From Verrucomicrobiota bacterium (GTDB taxonomy: Bacteria; Verrucomicrobiota; Verrucomicrobiia; Verrucomicrobiales; DEV007): a stretch of 43,261 nucleotides of DNA. The stretch is taken from assembly GCA_003402735.1 (NCBI GenBank), contig QQNE01000032.1:1-43261 (forward strand), written 5' to 3'. This document shows positions 7,064-15,862 of this stretch, piece after piece. Every line of letters starts with the position of its first letter. Within the stretch, counting starts at the first letter, position 1. The position numbers and the translations under genes were made by a program. Under the pieces are notes generated by a model. The model saw nothing but the letters and a program-made list of their open reading frames with translations, was not told where the DNA came from and did no database searches.

Positions 7064-9136
7064 ATGCCCTCTTTGAACCTTCGTCGCCTTCTCCTCTGGG
7101 GTGCGGTTTCCGCTCTGGGGGCCGCCGCGGTCGCCATTTCCGCCCTGCACCGTGGAGAACAGATCAATGCGCTCTGGCTGGTGATCGCCGGGTTCTGCAC
7201 GTTTGCCGTGGCCTACCGATTTTACAGCAGTTGGCTGGTGGCCAAGGTTCTGGTTCTGGACGACAAGCGTTCCACCCCTGCGATCACGGAGAACGACGGC
7301 AAAGACTATGTGCCCACCCACAAATGGGTGGTCTTCGGGCACCACTTCGCGGCCATCGCCGGGCCCGGACCGTTGGTGGGGCCGGTGCTTGCGGCGCAGT
7401 TCGGTTACTTGCCGGGGATGTTGTGGATCCTGATCGGAGCCACCCTGGGAGGGGGCGTTCACGACGCGGTGGTGATGTTTTCCTCGATCCGCCGCGGCGG
7501 GAAATCGATCGGCCAGATGCTTCGGGAGGAGGTAAACCCGGTGATCGGCATGGTGGCGATGGTAAGCCTGCTGGCCATCATGACGATCCTGCTGGCGGTG
7601 CTGGGGTTGGTGGTGGTCAACGCCCTGGCGGACAGCCCGTGGGGTCTGTTCACGATCGCGATGACCATTCCCCTGGCGGTGGTCATGGGTCTGCTGCTGA
7701 AATCGGGTCGGGCCGATGTCCGCACCGTGACGATTTTCGGGGTGGCCGGGCTGCTGCTCAGCGTCTGGATGGGGCAATATCTGGACGATTGGAAGCTGGA
7801 CGGGCTCTTCCTCCACAGCAAGGAGTGGCTGGCCTGGAGCATCATCATTTACGGGTTTGCCGCCAGCGTCCTGCCGGTCTGGCTGTTGCTCGCGCCGCGG
7901 GACTATCTGAGCACCTTCATGAAGCTGGGCACCGTGATCGTGCTGGCGTTCGCCGTGATCCTGGTGGCCCCGCAACTCCACATGCCGGCCGTGACCAAGT
8001 TCGTCGACGGCACCGGACTGGTCTTTGCCGGTCCGGTCTTCCCGTTCGTGTTCATCACCATCGCCTGCGGGGCCATCTCCGGCTTTCACGCGCTCATCTC
8101 TTCCGGGACCACGCCCAAGATGTTGGAACGCGAATCCGCCATTCGCATCGTCGGTTACGGGGCCATGATCACGGAAATGCTCGTCGCCTTGATGGCCCTG
8201 ATTGCGGCTTGCGCGCTCGAGCCGGGCCAGTATTTCGCGATCAACACCGCCAACAAAGGCCTGACCAACATCCAGGTGGTGGAAAAAGTGAACGCGGCGA
8301 TGCAGGCCGATCCGATTTTGCGGAACCGACCGGTCGTCACCGAGGCCAGCATGGACCAACTCGCGGCATCGATTCACGAGAAGACCATGTTCGGCCGCGC
8401 CGGCGGAGCCCCGACCTTTGCCGTCGGGATGGCCCACATGTTCGCCCGGGCCTTCGGCGACGGCATGTTGGCGCTCTGGTATCACTTCGCCATCATGTTC
8501 GAGGCGCTGTTCATCCTGACCACCATCGATGCCGGAACGCGGGTGGGTCGGTTCATCCTGCAAGACTTGCTCGGGCAAATCCACAAGCCCTTGGGCCAGA
8601 CCCATTCCCTGCTTTCCAACGTGCTCGCCAGCGGCCTGTTGGTTGCGGGGTGGGGATACTTCCTGATCCAGGGCGTGATCGATCCCCTGGGCGGCATCAA
8701 CACCTTGTGGCCGTTGTTCGGAATCGCCAACCAGCTGCTTGCGGTCATCGCCTTCTGCCTCGGAACGACCGTGCTGATCAAAATGGGCAGGGGCCGGTTC
8801 TCGGCGGTCACCCTCGTTCCGCTGACTTGGCTGGTCATCGTCACATTCACCGCCGGGTTCCAAAAAATCTTTTCGCCGGATCCGCGGCTCGGCTTTGCCA
8901 GCCTCATCCAGGTGACCAAAGCGAAGATCGCCAACGGGGGTTCCCCGGAACAGTTGGCGGAATGGAACCGCATCATCTTCAACAACCAGATCGACATCGC
9001 CGTCACCGCCGCTTTCCTCACCGGGGTGGCGGTGATCGTGGTCGGCTGCCTCCTGGAATGGGTGCAACTTCTCCGAGGCACCAAACCGGTGGTGCTGAGA
9101 GAGAGTCCTTACGTTGCGCTCACCGGTGAGGTTTGA
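7064..9136 (+). CDS. cstA: Carbon starvation protein CstA, peptide/pyruvate transporter
   Basis: 690 residues, usual length, and an integral inner-membrane protein with many hydrophobic segments. Strong CstA signatures: YRFYSSWLVAKVL, YVPTHKWVVFGHHFAAIAG, GPLVGPVLAAQFGYLPG, GGGVHDAVVMFSSIRR, and SSGTTPKMLERES. The C-terminal part contains FGIANQLLAVIAFCLG and TTIDAGTRVGRFILQD. CstA takes up peptides or pyruvate under carbon limitation. A periplasmic/loop insert around residues 395-450 contains INTANKGLTNIQVV, as in other members. Divergent from the NRDE gene with about 119 bases between the starts. Followed by a hairpin (9158-9192) shared with the convergent HD gene. Confidence 0.95.
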   Translation: MPSLNLRRLLLWGAVSALGAAAVAISALHRGEQINALWLVIAGFCTFAVAYRFYSSWLVAKVLVLDDKRSTPAITENDGKDYVPTHKWVVFGHHFAAIAGPGPLVGPVLAAQFGYLPGMLWILIGATLGGGVHDAVVMFSSIRRGGKSIGQMLREEVNPVIGMVAMVSLLAIMTILLAVLGLVVVNALADSPWGLFTIAMTIPLAVVMGLLLKSGRADVRTVTIFGVAGLLLSVWMGQYLDDWKLDGLFLHSKEWLAWSIIIYGFAASVLPVWLLLAPRDYLSTFMKLGTVIVLAFAVILVAPQLHMPAVTKFVDGTGLVFAGPVFPFVFITIACGAISGFHALISSGTTPKMLERESAIRIVGYGAMITEMLVALMALIAACALEPGQYFAINTANKGLTNIQVVEKVNAAMQADPILRNRPVVTEASMDQLAASIHEKTMFGRAGGAPTFAVGMAHMFARAFGDGMLALWYHFAIMFEALFILTTIDAGTRVGRFILQDLLGQIHKPLGQTHSLLSNVLASGLLVAGWGYFLIQGVIDPLGGINTLWPLFGIANQLLAVIAFCLGTTVLIKMGRGRFSAVTLVPLTWLVIVTFTAGFQKIFSPDPRLGFASLIQVTKAKIANGGSPEQLAEWNRIIFNNQIDIAVTAAFLTGVAVIVVGCLLEWVQLLRGTKPVVLRESPYVALTGEV

Positions 9137-9157
9137 CCGGGACGGTGGTCCATCGGC

Positions 9158-9192
9158 GAGAGGGAACGGGACTCTTCCCTGTTCCCCCTCTC
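9158..9192. terminator. Possible bidirectional terminator hairpin
   Basis: GAGAGGGAACGGGA (9158-9171) can pair with TCCCTGTTCCCCCTCTC (9176-9192), with small bulges and a 4-base loop. It lies between the convergent cstA and HD-domain genes and touches the HD gene stop. No T-run follows on either strand, so it may not be a classical intrinsic terminator. Confidence 0.4.
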
Positions 9193-9193
9193 G

Positions 9194-9697
9194 TCACTCC
9201 CAGACTCCCAACACCTCGTCGAGGCGTTTCTTCTCCTCCAGCCAAACTTTCTCGAAGCTCGCGCCCATCAGGCTCAAGTGGTTGTCGAACAAGTCGGCCC
9301 GTTTGATCAGTTTGGCGCGCTCGCTGATCCTGGAGAGCCGTTCGGTCTCCAGTTCCTTTCGGGCCTTGCGGTTCAGGTTCGGGTAATTCTCCGTGGTGTA
9401 GACGTCCGTCAACTCGATCACCAGTTCCAACACACCCTCACCAAACTCCTCACGAATCCGCTGCCTCGAAAATTCGGGATTCTTGGGCTCCACGTCCTCG
9501 AGGACATCATGCAGGCAGGCCGCGGCCAGAACCTCCACGTCATCCGTCCGACTCTCGACCATCTCGGCGACGCGGAGAACGTGGGTGTGATAGGGGTCAC
9601 CGCTGAACTTCCGAACCTGCTGGATGCTCGAGTGAGCCGCGATGGCAAACAACTTGGCTTTCTCGTAAAGGTTCACGTCCCAAGATAGGCCGACCAT
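9194..9697 (-). CDS. HD-domain phosphohydrolase (RelA/SpoT HD-like)
   Basis: A 167-residue soluble protein. The HD signature is spread over AAHSSIQQVRKFSGDPYHTH, VLRVAEMV and AAACLHDVLEDV; together these give the metal-binding H...HD...D set. The pattern resembles the hydrolase half of SpoT and MESH1-like small alarmone hydrolases (GxPYxxH, then HDxxED). The later Asn/Asp (KRADLFDN) fits the same fold. It may hydrolyse (p)ppGpp or another nucleotide; I cannot confirm the substrate. The start at ATG 9697 could be replaced by GTG nine codons in; neither has a clear ribosome site. It lies 105 bases downstream of nadB on the same strand and may be transcribed with panC-nadB. Confidence 0.75.
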   Translation of the reverse strand: MVGLSWDVNLYEKAKLFAIAAHSSIQQVRKFSGDPYHTHVLRVAEMVESRTDDVEVLAAACLHDVLEDVEPKNPEFSRQRIREEFGEGVLELVIELTDVYTTENYPNLNRKARKELETERLSRISERAKLIKRADLFDNHLSLMGASFEKVWLEEKKRLDEVLGVWE

Positions 9698-9802
9698 CGG
9701 TCCGGTTCAAGCCTCTCGGAACGGAGGTAGGAGCCTGATGAAATGCACCGAAACGCCGCGAAGAACTTTGTTCTGGGAAAACAATGTGACAGAGAGAGGG
9801 CC

Positions 9803-11404
9803 TCAGAACCGGCGCAGGACAGTGTCTTCGGGACCTTTGGGATCGGCGTCAGGATAGTCGAGAGTGTAGTGCAATCCACGGCTCTCCCGGCGGCGGATGG
9901 CGCTTTCCACCATGAGGGAAGCGGTATCCAGGAGATTGCGCAGTTCCAGGAGTTCGGCGCGGATCTTGAAGTTCCAATAAAATTCCTGGACCTCTCTCTG
10001 GAGGTTGCGCAGCCGGGTGGCGGCGCGCTGCAGCCGTTTGGAGGTCCGCACAATGCTAACGTAATCCCACATCAACCTGCGAATCTCGTCCCAATTGTGG
10101 AAGATCACGACCAGTTCGTCCAAGTCCAAAGCGTCCCCGCTTTCCCACTCCGGAAGCTGGATGTGGTTGACATCCTCGCGCCCGAGAGGGAGGGCTTTGA
10201 GCAGGTGCCCGACGGCGCGGCGGGCCACGACAGCGCCTTCGAGGAGCGAATTGCTGGCCAGACGGTTGGCCCCGTGGAGACCCGTGCAAGCCACTTCGCC
10301 GACGGCGTAGAGACCGAGAATGCTGGTGGCACCGTTGATGTCCGTGCGGACCCCGCCACACTGATAGTGGGCGGCGGGGACCACCGGGATCGGCTCCTTC
10401 GAGGCATCAATCCCCACACTGAGACAGGTTTCATAAATATTGGGAAACCGGTGCATGATAAAGTCCCGGTCCTTGTGGCTGATGTCGAGATAGACACAGG
10501 GACCGCCGGTCCGCTTGATTTCGGAGTCGATCGCCCGAGCCACGATGTCGCGCGGCGCGAGGGAACCGCGTGGATCATAGCGTTCCATGAAGGTCTTTCC
10601 GTCCTTGCCGACCAAACGCCCGCCTTCTCCGCGGACCGCCTCGGAGATGAGGAACGACTTGAGCTGCGGATGATAGAGACAGGTGGGATGGAATTGGGTG
10701 AATTCCATGTTGGCGATTTCCGCGCCGGCGCGCCAGGCCATCGCGACCCCATCACCAGTGGCCACCTTTGGGTTCGTGGTGTATTGGTAGACGCGTCCGC
10801 TTCCTCCCGTGCAGAGGATGATGCGGTCGGTGCGCAAGGTGAGGACTTGATTGCCCAACTCATCGAACACATAAATGCCGACGCACCGTTCCTGGGCGAT
10901 GTAGCCGAGTTTGCTGGTGGTGATGATATCGATCGCGAAGTGGTGCTCCAGCAAGTCGATCTGCTTCTCTTCCCTCACCCGGTCCAAGAGTTTCTCCTCG
11001 ATCTCCCGCCCCGTGGTGTCCCGGGCGTGGAGGATGCGCCGTTTTGAATGTCCGCCCTCCCTGCCCAGATCATACTCCTCACCTCCATCCTCCCTGACAC
11101 GGCGATCGAACTTGACCCCGGAATCGATCAACCATTGGATGGCCTCAGGCGCCTCCTCCACGATGGTTCGCACCACGTCCTCGTGGCACAAACCGGCTCC
11201 GGCGATCAAGGTATCGGAGATGTGCTTTCCGAAGGTGTCCTCGGGACTCCAGACACAGGAAATGCCGCCCTGCGCCCATGAGGTGTTGGCATCGTCCGCG
11301 TTGCGTTTGGTGACGATGGCGACCTTGCCGTGTTTCGCGGCGTGGAGAGCGAAGGTGAGGCCGGCGATGCCGGAGCCGACCACAACAAAATCATAACGCG
11401 TCAT
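9803..11404 (-). CDS. nadB: L-aspartate oxidase
   Basis: 533 residues, standard length. It oxidises L-aspartate to iminoaspartate with FAD, the first step of de novo NAD synthesis. The FAD-binding N-terminus is DFVVVGSGIAGLTFALHAA, followed by TSWAQGGI, typical of NadB and succinate dehydrogenase flavoproteins. Later signatures are EGGHSKRRILHA, MEFTQFHPTCLYHP, ISEAVRGEGGRL, and GLYAVGEVACTGLHGANRLA with NSLLEGAVV. The C-terminal helical domain contains the RRLMWDYVSIVR segment. The start ATG 11404 overlaps the panC stop by four bases (ATGA), so translation is likely coupled. Confidence 0.96.
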   Translation of the reverse strand: MTRYDFVVVGSGIAGLTFALHAAKHGKVAIVTKRNADDANTSWAQGGISCVWSPEDTFGKHISDTLIAGAGLCHEDVVRTIVEEAPEAIQWLIDSGVKFDRRVREDGGEEYDLGREGGHSKRRILHARDTTGREIEEKLLDRVREEKQIDLLEHHFAIDIITTSKLGYIAQERCVGIYVFDELGNQVLTLRTDRIILCTGGSGRVYQYTTNPKVATGDGVAMAWRAGAEIANMEFTQFHPTCLYHPQLKSFLISEAVRGEGGRLVGKDGKTFMERYDPRGSLAPRDIVARAIDSEIKRTGGPCVYLDISHKDRDFIMHRFPNIYETCLSVGIDASKEPIPVVPAAHYQCGGVRTDINGATSILGLYAVGEVACTGLHGANRLASNSLLEGAVVARRAVGHLLKALPLGREDVNHIQLPEWESGDALDLDELVVIFHNWDEIRRLMWDYVSIVRTSKRLQRAATRLRNLQREVQEFYWNFKIRAELLELRNLLDTASLMVESAIRRRESRGLHYTLDYPDADPKGPEDTVLRRF

Positions 11405-12255
11405 GCCGGGAGTTTCCGCAAACAGAGATTGTCAATGAGCCGCGTGGACCCGAAACGCACTGCGAGCGCAATGAGGACCTGGTTCGCGATGGAGGGGAGC
11501 GGTGTGAGGGCATCGGGATCCACGACCTCCACATAATCGATTCGGGCCAACGGCGCACCCTGGATCTCCGCCACCACTTGCTCCCGCAACGCCTGCGGGT
11601 TTCTCGCTCCGCCGAGAACCGCCTCGCGCGCCCTCTGCAAAGCCTGGTGGAGAACGACCGCTTGGCGGCGCGACTCCGCATCCAGATATTGATTTCTCGA
11701 GCTCATGGCCAGTCCGTCCGGCTCCCGGACGATGGGCGCGGCGATGATGTCGATGGGCCAGGCCAAGTCACGAACCATCCGCCGAATCACGGCCAACTGC
11801 TGAAAATCTTTCTCACCAAACACCGCCGCCTCCGGTTGCACGATGTGGAAGAGCTTGGCGACCACCGTGCACACGCCGGAAAAGAAATGGGGTCGGCTCC
11901 GCCCGCAAAGCCCCTGGCTGAGCTGTTCCTCAAGAACGCGCACCGAGGCATCCGGGGCATACATCACTTCCCGCGCCGGAGTGAACACCACATCCACGCC
12001 GACCGACCGGCACAGATCCAGATCTTGCAGGAGCGGTCGCGGGTAGGCATCGAAGTCCTCGTGAGGCGCAAACTGGGAAGGATTGACGAAGATGCTCACC
12101 ACCACCGTTCCCGCCGCTCCCGCCCGCTCACGAGCCGCTCGCACCAGCGAGAGATGCCCCTCGTGAAGCGCCCCCATCGTGGGCACCAACACCACGGGAT
12201 GCGGGCGCGACCGGAGACCGGCGCGAAGATCCTCGATCGATTCGTGGACATCCAT
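11401..12255 (-). CDS. panC: Pantothenate synthetase
   Basis: 284 residues, normal length. It joins pantoate and beta-alanine using ATP via pantoyl-adenylate. Motifs: VPTMGALHEGHLSLV (the HIGH-type signature), VSIFVNPSQFAP, DVVFTPA, GVCTVVAKLFHIVQP, VFGEKDFQQLAVIRRMVRDL, and the KMSKS-like MSSRNQYL. I chose ATG 12255, which gives the usual short N-terminus; the longer in-frame extension to 12354 overlaps the leader of the divergent protease gene and has no family similarity. It is the first gene of a panC-nadB pair, and both pathways depend on aspartate (beta-alanine comes from aspartate), so coupling may balance two cofactor routes. Confidence 0.95.
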   Translation of the reverse strand: MDVHESIEDLRAGLRSRPHPVVLVPTMGALHEGHLSLVRAARERAGAAGTVVVSIFVNPSQFAPHEDFDAYPRPLLQDLDLCRSVGVDVVFTPAREVMYAPDASVRVLEEQLSQGLCGRSRPHFFSGVCTVVAKLFHIVQPEAAVFGEKDFQQLAVIRRMVRDLAWPIDIIAAPIVREPDGLAMSSRNQYLDAESRRQAVVLHQALQRAREAVLGGARNPQALREQVVAEIQGAPLARIDYVEVVDPDALTPLPSIANQVLIALAVRFGSTRLIDNLCLRKLPA

Positions 12256-12407
12256 GGAACGGACGAGCTTCGGCGGCGGCACGCGGGGTGTCAAACCCGT
12301 TCCGATGCGGTGCCCCCGCCTCGGGCAAAGGCTGGCTTGGCGGCAATCGCCCACCGCAGGGGTTCTTTTCCCTTGGCCAAGTTCGCCCGGACGAGCTAGC
12401 CTGCCCC
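12256..12407. promoter_or_regulatory. Divergent intergenic region, panC / exported protease
   Basis: About 150 bases between divergent genes; promoters for both must lie here or inside the neighbours. It is G+C-rich and I could not pick out convincing -35/-10 boxes or an operator. Confidence 0.3.
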
Positions 12408-14630
12408 ATGACGCTCAGGTTTGGCTTTCTCCTGCTCGTGGCTTTTGCGCTGCCGTCGTTCGCTGCGGATGACTCCGTGTCACCGCCCGTCGCCACTCCG
12501 ACGCCGGTCACGGAGTTGACGCGCCGCTCCCTGGAATCGGTCGTCGTGGTGTATCAGCACGGGCGCGACACCGACACCCAGGCCACCGGCACGGGCTTCG
12601 TGGTCTCCCCGGACGGCCTGATCGCGACCAACGCGCATGTCATCAATTTCCGCAGCGAAATCGAGGTGGAATTGCGGGACGGCACCACCTACCCGGTCAC
12701 GGCGGTGCATGCTTCCGATCACCGGCTTGACCTGGCCCTGATCAAAATCACGCCGAAGGCGCCGCTCCCGGCCCTCAAGCTGGGCGATTCGGATTCCCTG
12801 GTCCAGGGGCAACCGGTGGTCGCGCTCGGCAACCCGCGGGGTCTGAAGTTCAGTGTGGTGGAGGGAATTGTGTCCGGGTTCCGCGAGGATGTGGGGGACA
12901 ACCCCTTCCGCTACATCCAGCTGGCCATCCCGGTCGAGGAGGGGAACAGCGGAGGCCCGGTCCTCAACCTGCAAGGCGAGGTCCAGGGGATCGTGACCTT
13001 GAAATCGATGGTCACCCGGAACCTTGGGTTCGCGATGCCGGTCAATGCGCTGAAGCTGCTGCTGGAGAAGCCCAATCCGATCCCGATCGCCTCCTGGGCC
13101 ACCATCGGCCGCCTGGATCCGCAACGTTGGACCCCCGTGATGGGGTCGGACTGGTCCCAGCGCGCCGGACGAATCCTCGTCACCGGCGCCGGGTCCGGCT
13201 TTGGCGGTCGCTCGCTCTGTCTGCAAACCAAAGTCCGGGCGGAGCCGTCTTACGAAGTCGAGGTGGAGGTCAAGCTGGACGACGAATCCGGAGCCGCTGG
13301 TCTGGTCTTTGCCGCCGACGGGGGCGACGCCCACTACGGCTTCTATCCTTCCGGCGGGCGCATCCGGCTCACCCGGTTCGAGGGCCCTGACGTGCAAAGC
13401 TGGACCATCCTGGGCCAATACGACGCCCCCACCTACCGACCGGGAGAGTGGAACCGGCTCCGGGTCCGGGTCGAGCCGGAGCGGATCGTCGGGTTCGTGA
13501 ATGGCGAGGAGATCGCCGCCGTCGACGACAGCGTCCTGCGCGGCGGACTTCCCGGGCTGTGCAAGTTCCGCCAAACGTCGGCCGAGTTCCGGCGTTTCCG
13601 GGTCGCAACGAAGCTGGACGGAGAGGAGACCTCCGCCGCCAAGGCCGCAGAGTTGACCCGGAAAATCGAGGCTTACCTGAAAGCTCCCTCCGCGGACACC
13701 TTGGGCATCATGGAGGAACTTCTGGCCACCCCCAAAAGCGTTCCGCCATCGCTTGAGGCGGTGCGGGTGGAGATGAATCGCCGCATGGATCGGCTCAAGA
13801 CGCTGACTGAGAGCGCCGTCGCCCAGATCGTCGGCACGGAGGTGGCCGCTTCCCTCAACGAAACCGGCAAAGGGGGAAATCTCTTCCGCGCCGGACTCCT
13901 CGTGGCGCGGGTCGACAACCCCGATCTCGAACCCGAGGTTTACGAGGACCTCCTCGATTCGATGGCGGCCCAGGTCCGCAAAAAACTGTCGGCCACCCCC
14001 ACGGAAGACGAGATCGTGAAAGCCACGCTCCACTTCATGTTTGAAGAGAGCGGTTTCCACGCCAGTCGGCTCGATTCCTACTACCACAAATCAAACAGCT
14101 TCCTCAATGAAGTCCTCGATGATCGGGAAGGAATTCCGATCACTCTCTGCATCGTCTTCATCGAGCTGAGCCGTCGGTGCGGCGCCAAGACGGTGCACGG
14201 GGTCGGTCTGCCCGGTCACTTCATCGCCGGGTTCACCACCGACAAAGGGGCGTTGCAGCTCGTGGATGTCTACGAGTCCGGAGCATTTGTCACCGAGGAA
14301 GCCGCGGCCCGCATCGTTTTCGAGTTCACCGAACGGGAAATGACGCCCGACGACCTGAAACCGATGAACCATCCCGCCATCATCAGCCGACTCCTGCGCA
14401 ACCTGATCGAGCAGGAGAAGCAGCGCGGTGCCCCCAAGAAAGCGATTCCCTACCTTGAGGTGGCTCTGACAGTCAATCCGGACGATGCCTCCGCCCGCTT
14501 TGACCGGGCCTTGCTGAGGTATCAGGAGGGCGACATCGAAGGGACGAAATCCGATCTGCGCTGGTTGCTCCAGGCGGATGCGCCCGGCCTCAATCAGGAC
14601 CGCCTCAGAAGTTTCTACGAGTCCCTGTGA
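12408..14630 (+). CDS. Exported trypsin-like protease / LamG-like / SirB1 / TPR fusion
   Basis: A 740-residue protein with a signal peptide (FGFLLLVAFALPSFA). Residues about 35-220 form an HtrA-like trypsin domain with an intact triad: His77 (TNAHV), Asp108 (RLDLALIK) and Ser181 (EEGNSGGPV). About 225-410 looks like a concanavalin/3-keto-disaccharide-hydrolase (DUF1080) type beta sandwich (AGLVFAADGGDAHYGFYPSG, YRPGEWNRLRVRVE). About 420-670 is a SirB1-type transglutaminase-like domain (SYYHKSNSFLNEVLDDREG, GIPITL, GVGLPGHFIAGF). The tail holds TPR-like helices (IPYLEVALTVNPDDASARFD). No PDZ domain is seen, unlike DegP. Start ATG 12408 gives the signal peptide; in-frame codons upstream to 12288 are rejected. 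The fusion suggests an envelope quality-control or sensing protease. Its 3' end is 16 bases from the convergent glycosyltransferase. Confidence 0.8.
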   Translation: MTLRFGFLLLVAFALPSFAADDSVSPPVATPTPVTELTRRSLESVVVVYQHGRDTDTQATGTGFVVSPDGLIATNAHVINFRSEIEVELRDGTTYPVTAVHASDHRLDLALIKITPKAPLPALKLGDSDSLVQGQPVVALGNPRGLKFSVVEGIVSGFREDVGDNPFRYIQLAIPVEEGNSGGPVLNLQGEVQGIVTLKSMVTRNLGFAMPVNALKLLLEKPNPIPIASWATIGRLDPQRWTPVMGSDWSQRAGRILVTGAGSGFGGRSLCLQTKVRAEPSYEVEVEVKLDDESGAAGLVFAADGGDAHYGFYPSGGRIRLTRFEGPDVQSWTILGQYDAPTYRPGEWNRLRVRVEPERIVGFVNGEEIAAVDDSVLRGGLPGLCKFRQTSAEFRRFRVATKLDGEETSAAKAAELTRKIEAYLKAPSADTLGIMEELLATPKSVPPSLEAVRVEMNRRMDRLKTLTESAVAQIVGTEVAASLNETGKGGNLFRAGLLVARVDNPDLEPEVYEDLLDSMAAQVRKKLSATPTEDEIVKATLHFMFEESGFHASRLDSYYHKSNSFLNEVLDDREGIPITLCIVFIELSRRCGAKTVHGVGLPGHFIAGFTTDKGALQLVDVYESGAFVTEEAAARIVFEFTEREMTPDDLKPMNHPAIISRLLRNLIEQEKQRGAPKKAIPYLEVALTVNPDDASARFDRALLRYQEGDIEGTKSDLRWLLQADAPGLNQDRLRSFYESL

Positions 14631-14646
14631 CTCCGTTCGAGAAAGG

Positions 14647-15741
14647 TCAGGAGCCCGCTCCGTCCTCAGCCAGGATCGCCAGGGTCTGCCGCAGGTTTTC
14701 GCGGACATGGAAGGAGCGCGCCCAGGCCCGGATCTCTTCCCGGACCGCAAGACGCCGCGCAGCAGGCAGCCAGGGCCGGATGCCTTCCACCAGCGCCGCC
14801 ACGTCCGCGGGATCCTCCACTGCGGAGCCGAACCGGCCGTGGGGAAGGATCTCGGCGAATCCGTTGGCCGTGGTGGTGACGACCGGCAGACCGTGGGCCG
14901 CAGCCTCGAGGCTGGCGTTCGAAAACGGATCATAGAGCGTGGGCAGGATGAAGATGTCGGCCGCCTCGTAATGGGCCGGCATATCCTGGACCGGACCGAG
15001 GTAGCGCACGGGACCTCGCGGCATGCTCACCGGATTCCCCCGCCCCGCCACGATCAGCTTCACCCCTTCGGAACGCAGGTGGCTCGCCGCGCGGATGGCG
15101 TAACGAAGCCCTTTCCGATCCCACCCGCTTCCGCTGAAGAGCAACACCACGTCCTCCTCGCGCAAGCCGAGTTCCTGCCGGATCCGGCTCCGCGGATCCC
15201 CCGCGATGGCCGGAGGCTTGTATCCGTTGTAGACGACGTGAATCCGCTCGTAGGGCTTGCCGTAATAGCCCTGGATCTCAAACTTCACCATCTCCGAGTT
15301 CACGATGATCTCGGTTTTGGAATCGCGCGAGAACAGCGTGGCCTCCAGCTCCAGGATTTGCCGGTGTTTGCGTTGGCCCGCCCGCACCCAGCGCCGCCAG
15401 GGAGACTCATGCTTGGCGCGCCGCTCCAACCAGGCCCGATGCACCCCATCTCCGGCCCGATAAAAATCGCACTCCCAGACCCGCTCCAGGCTGTAGAGCA
15501 CATCGCAGTGACGGCGCGGCTGCGCTTTGGCCAGGTTGTCCGCAAACGAGATCGGTTCCTCGCCCGCGATGCGGATCACCTCCCGAAACTGCGGCTCGTT
15601 CTCGGGCCACTCCGGTGAAGCAAACAACATCACCTCATGGCCTCGCTCACAGAGGGCCGAGGCAAACCGCTGCAGATAGCGCTCCGCCCCACCCGAACTG
15701 GAATAGCCGCGTCGCACCAGACCGATCCTCTTCCGCTCCAT
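14647..15741 (-). CDS. Family 4 glycosyltransferase, WaaG-like
   Basis: A 364-residue GT-B fold enzyme. N-terminal nucleotide-sugar-transferase features: IGLVRRGYSSSGGAERYLQR (the GGAE acceptor loop) and FASALCERGHEV. The C-terminal donor domain has NSEMVKFEI, RIHVVYNG, LLFSGSGWDRKGL, ADIFILPTLYDPF and the E-x7-E-like SNASLEAAAHGLPVV, in which the first Glu is Asp. The RxHVVYNG and DRKGL signatures resemble WaaG/RfaG LPS core glucosyltransferases and related spore or capsule enzymes. A role in lipopolysaccharide or other cell-surface glycan assembly is likely; donor sugar and acceptor are not deducible. The start ATG 15741 lies divergently from the MATE transporter. Confidence 0.85.
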   Translation of the reverse strand: MERKRIGLVRRGYSSSGGAERYLQRFASALCERGHEVMLFASPEWPENEPQFREVIRIAGEEPISFADNLAKAQPRRHCDVLYSLERVWECDFYRAGDGVHRAWLERRAKHESPWRRWVRAGQRKHRQILELEATLFSRDSKTEIIVNSEMVKFEIQGYYGKPYERIHVVYNGYKPPAIAGDPRSRIRQELGLREEDVVLLFSGSGWDRKGLRYAIRAASHLRSEGVKLIVAGRGNPVSMPRGPVRYLGPVQDMPAHYEAADIFILPTLYDPFSNASLEAAAHGLPVVTTTANGFAEILPHGRFGSAVEDPADVAALVEGIRPWLPAARRLAVREEIRAWARSFHVRENLRQTLAILAEDGAGS

Positions 15742-15807
15742 TCAACTTTACTTGGCACGGTCCGAAGCCCTGCGCAATCTTCGGCGCGCCGCCCGTCACA
15801 AAAGATC

Positions 15808-15842
15808 CGGGAATTCCCGCCCGAAACTTCCATTTCGGGCGG
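15808..15842. promoter_or_regulatory. Perfect 10-bp hairpin plus overlapping palindrome before the MATE gene
   Basis: CCGCCCGAAA (15817-15826) and TTTCGGGCGG (15833-15842) form a perfect 10-bp stem with the 6-base loop CTTCCA, ending 20 bases before the MATE start. It overlaps a 12-base palindrome CGGGAATTCCCG (15808-15819), so the two structures are partly exclusive. An operator or a 5' leader hairpin is possible. Confidence 0.45.
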
Positions 15843-15862
15843 AGTCCGGCAGCCCATCCCGA

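Noticed and set aside
6746-9067. 773-residue minus-strand open frame opposite cstA
   Set aside because: Its composition (His, Gln, Asp and Gly rich) is that of an antisense shadow of a high-G+C gene, and the plus strand has a full CstA protein.
12480-14087. 535-residue minus-strand frame opposite the protease fusion
   Set aside because: Antisense shadow; the plus strand has a signal peptide and an intact catalytic triad.
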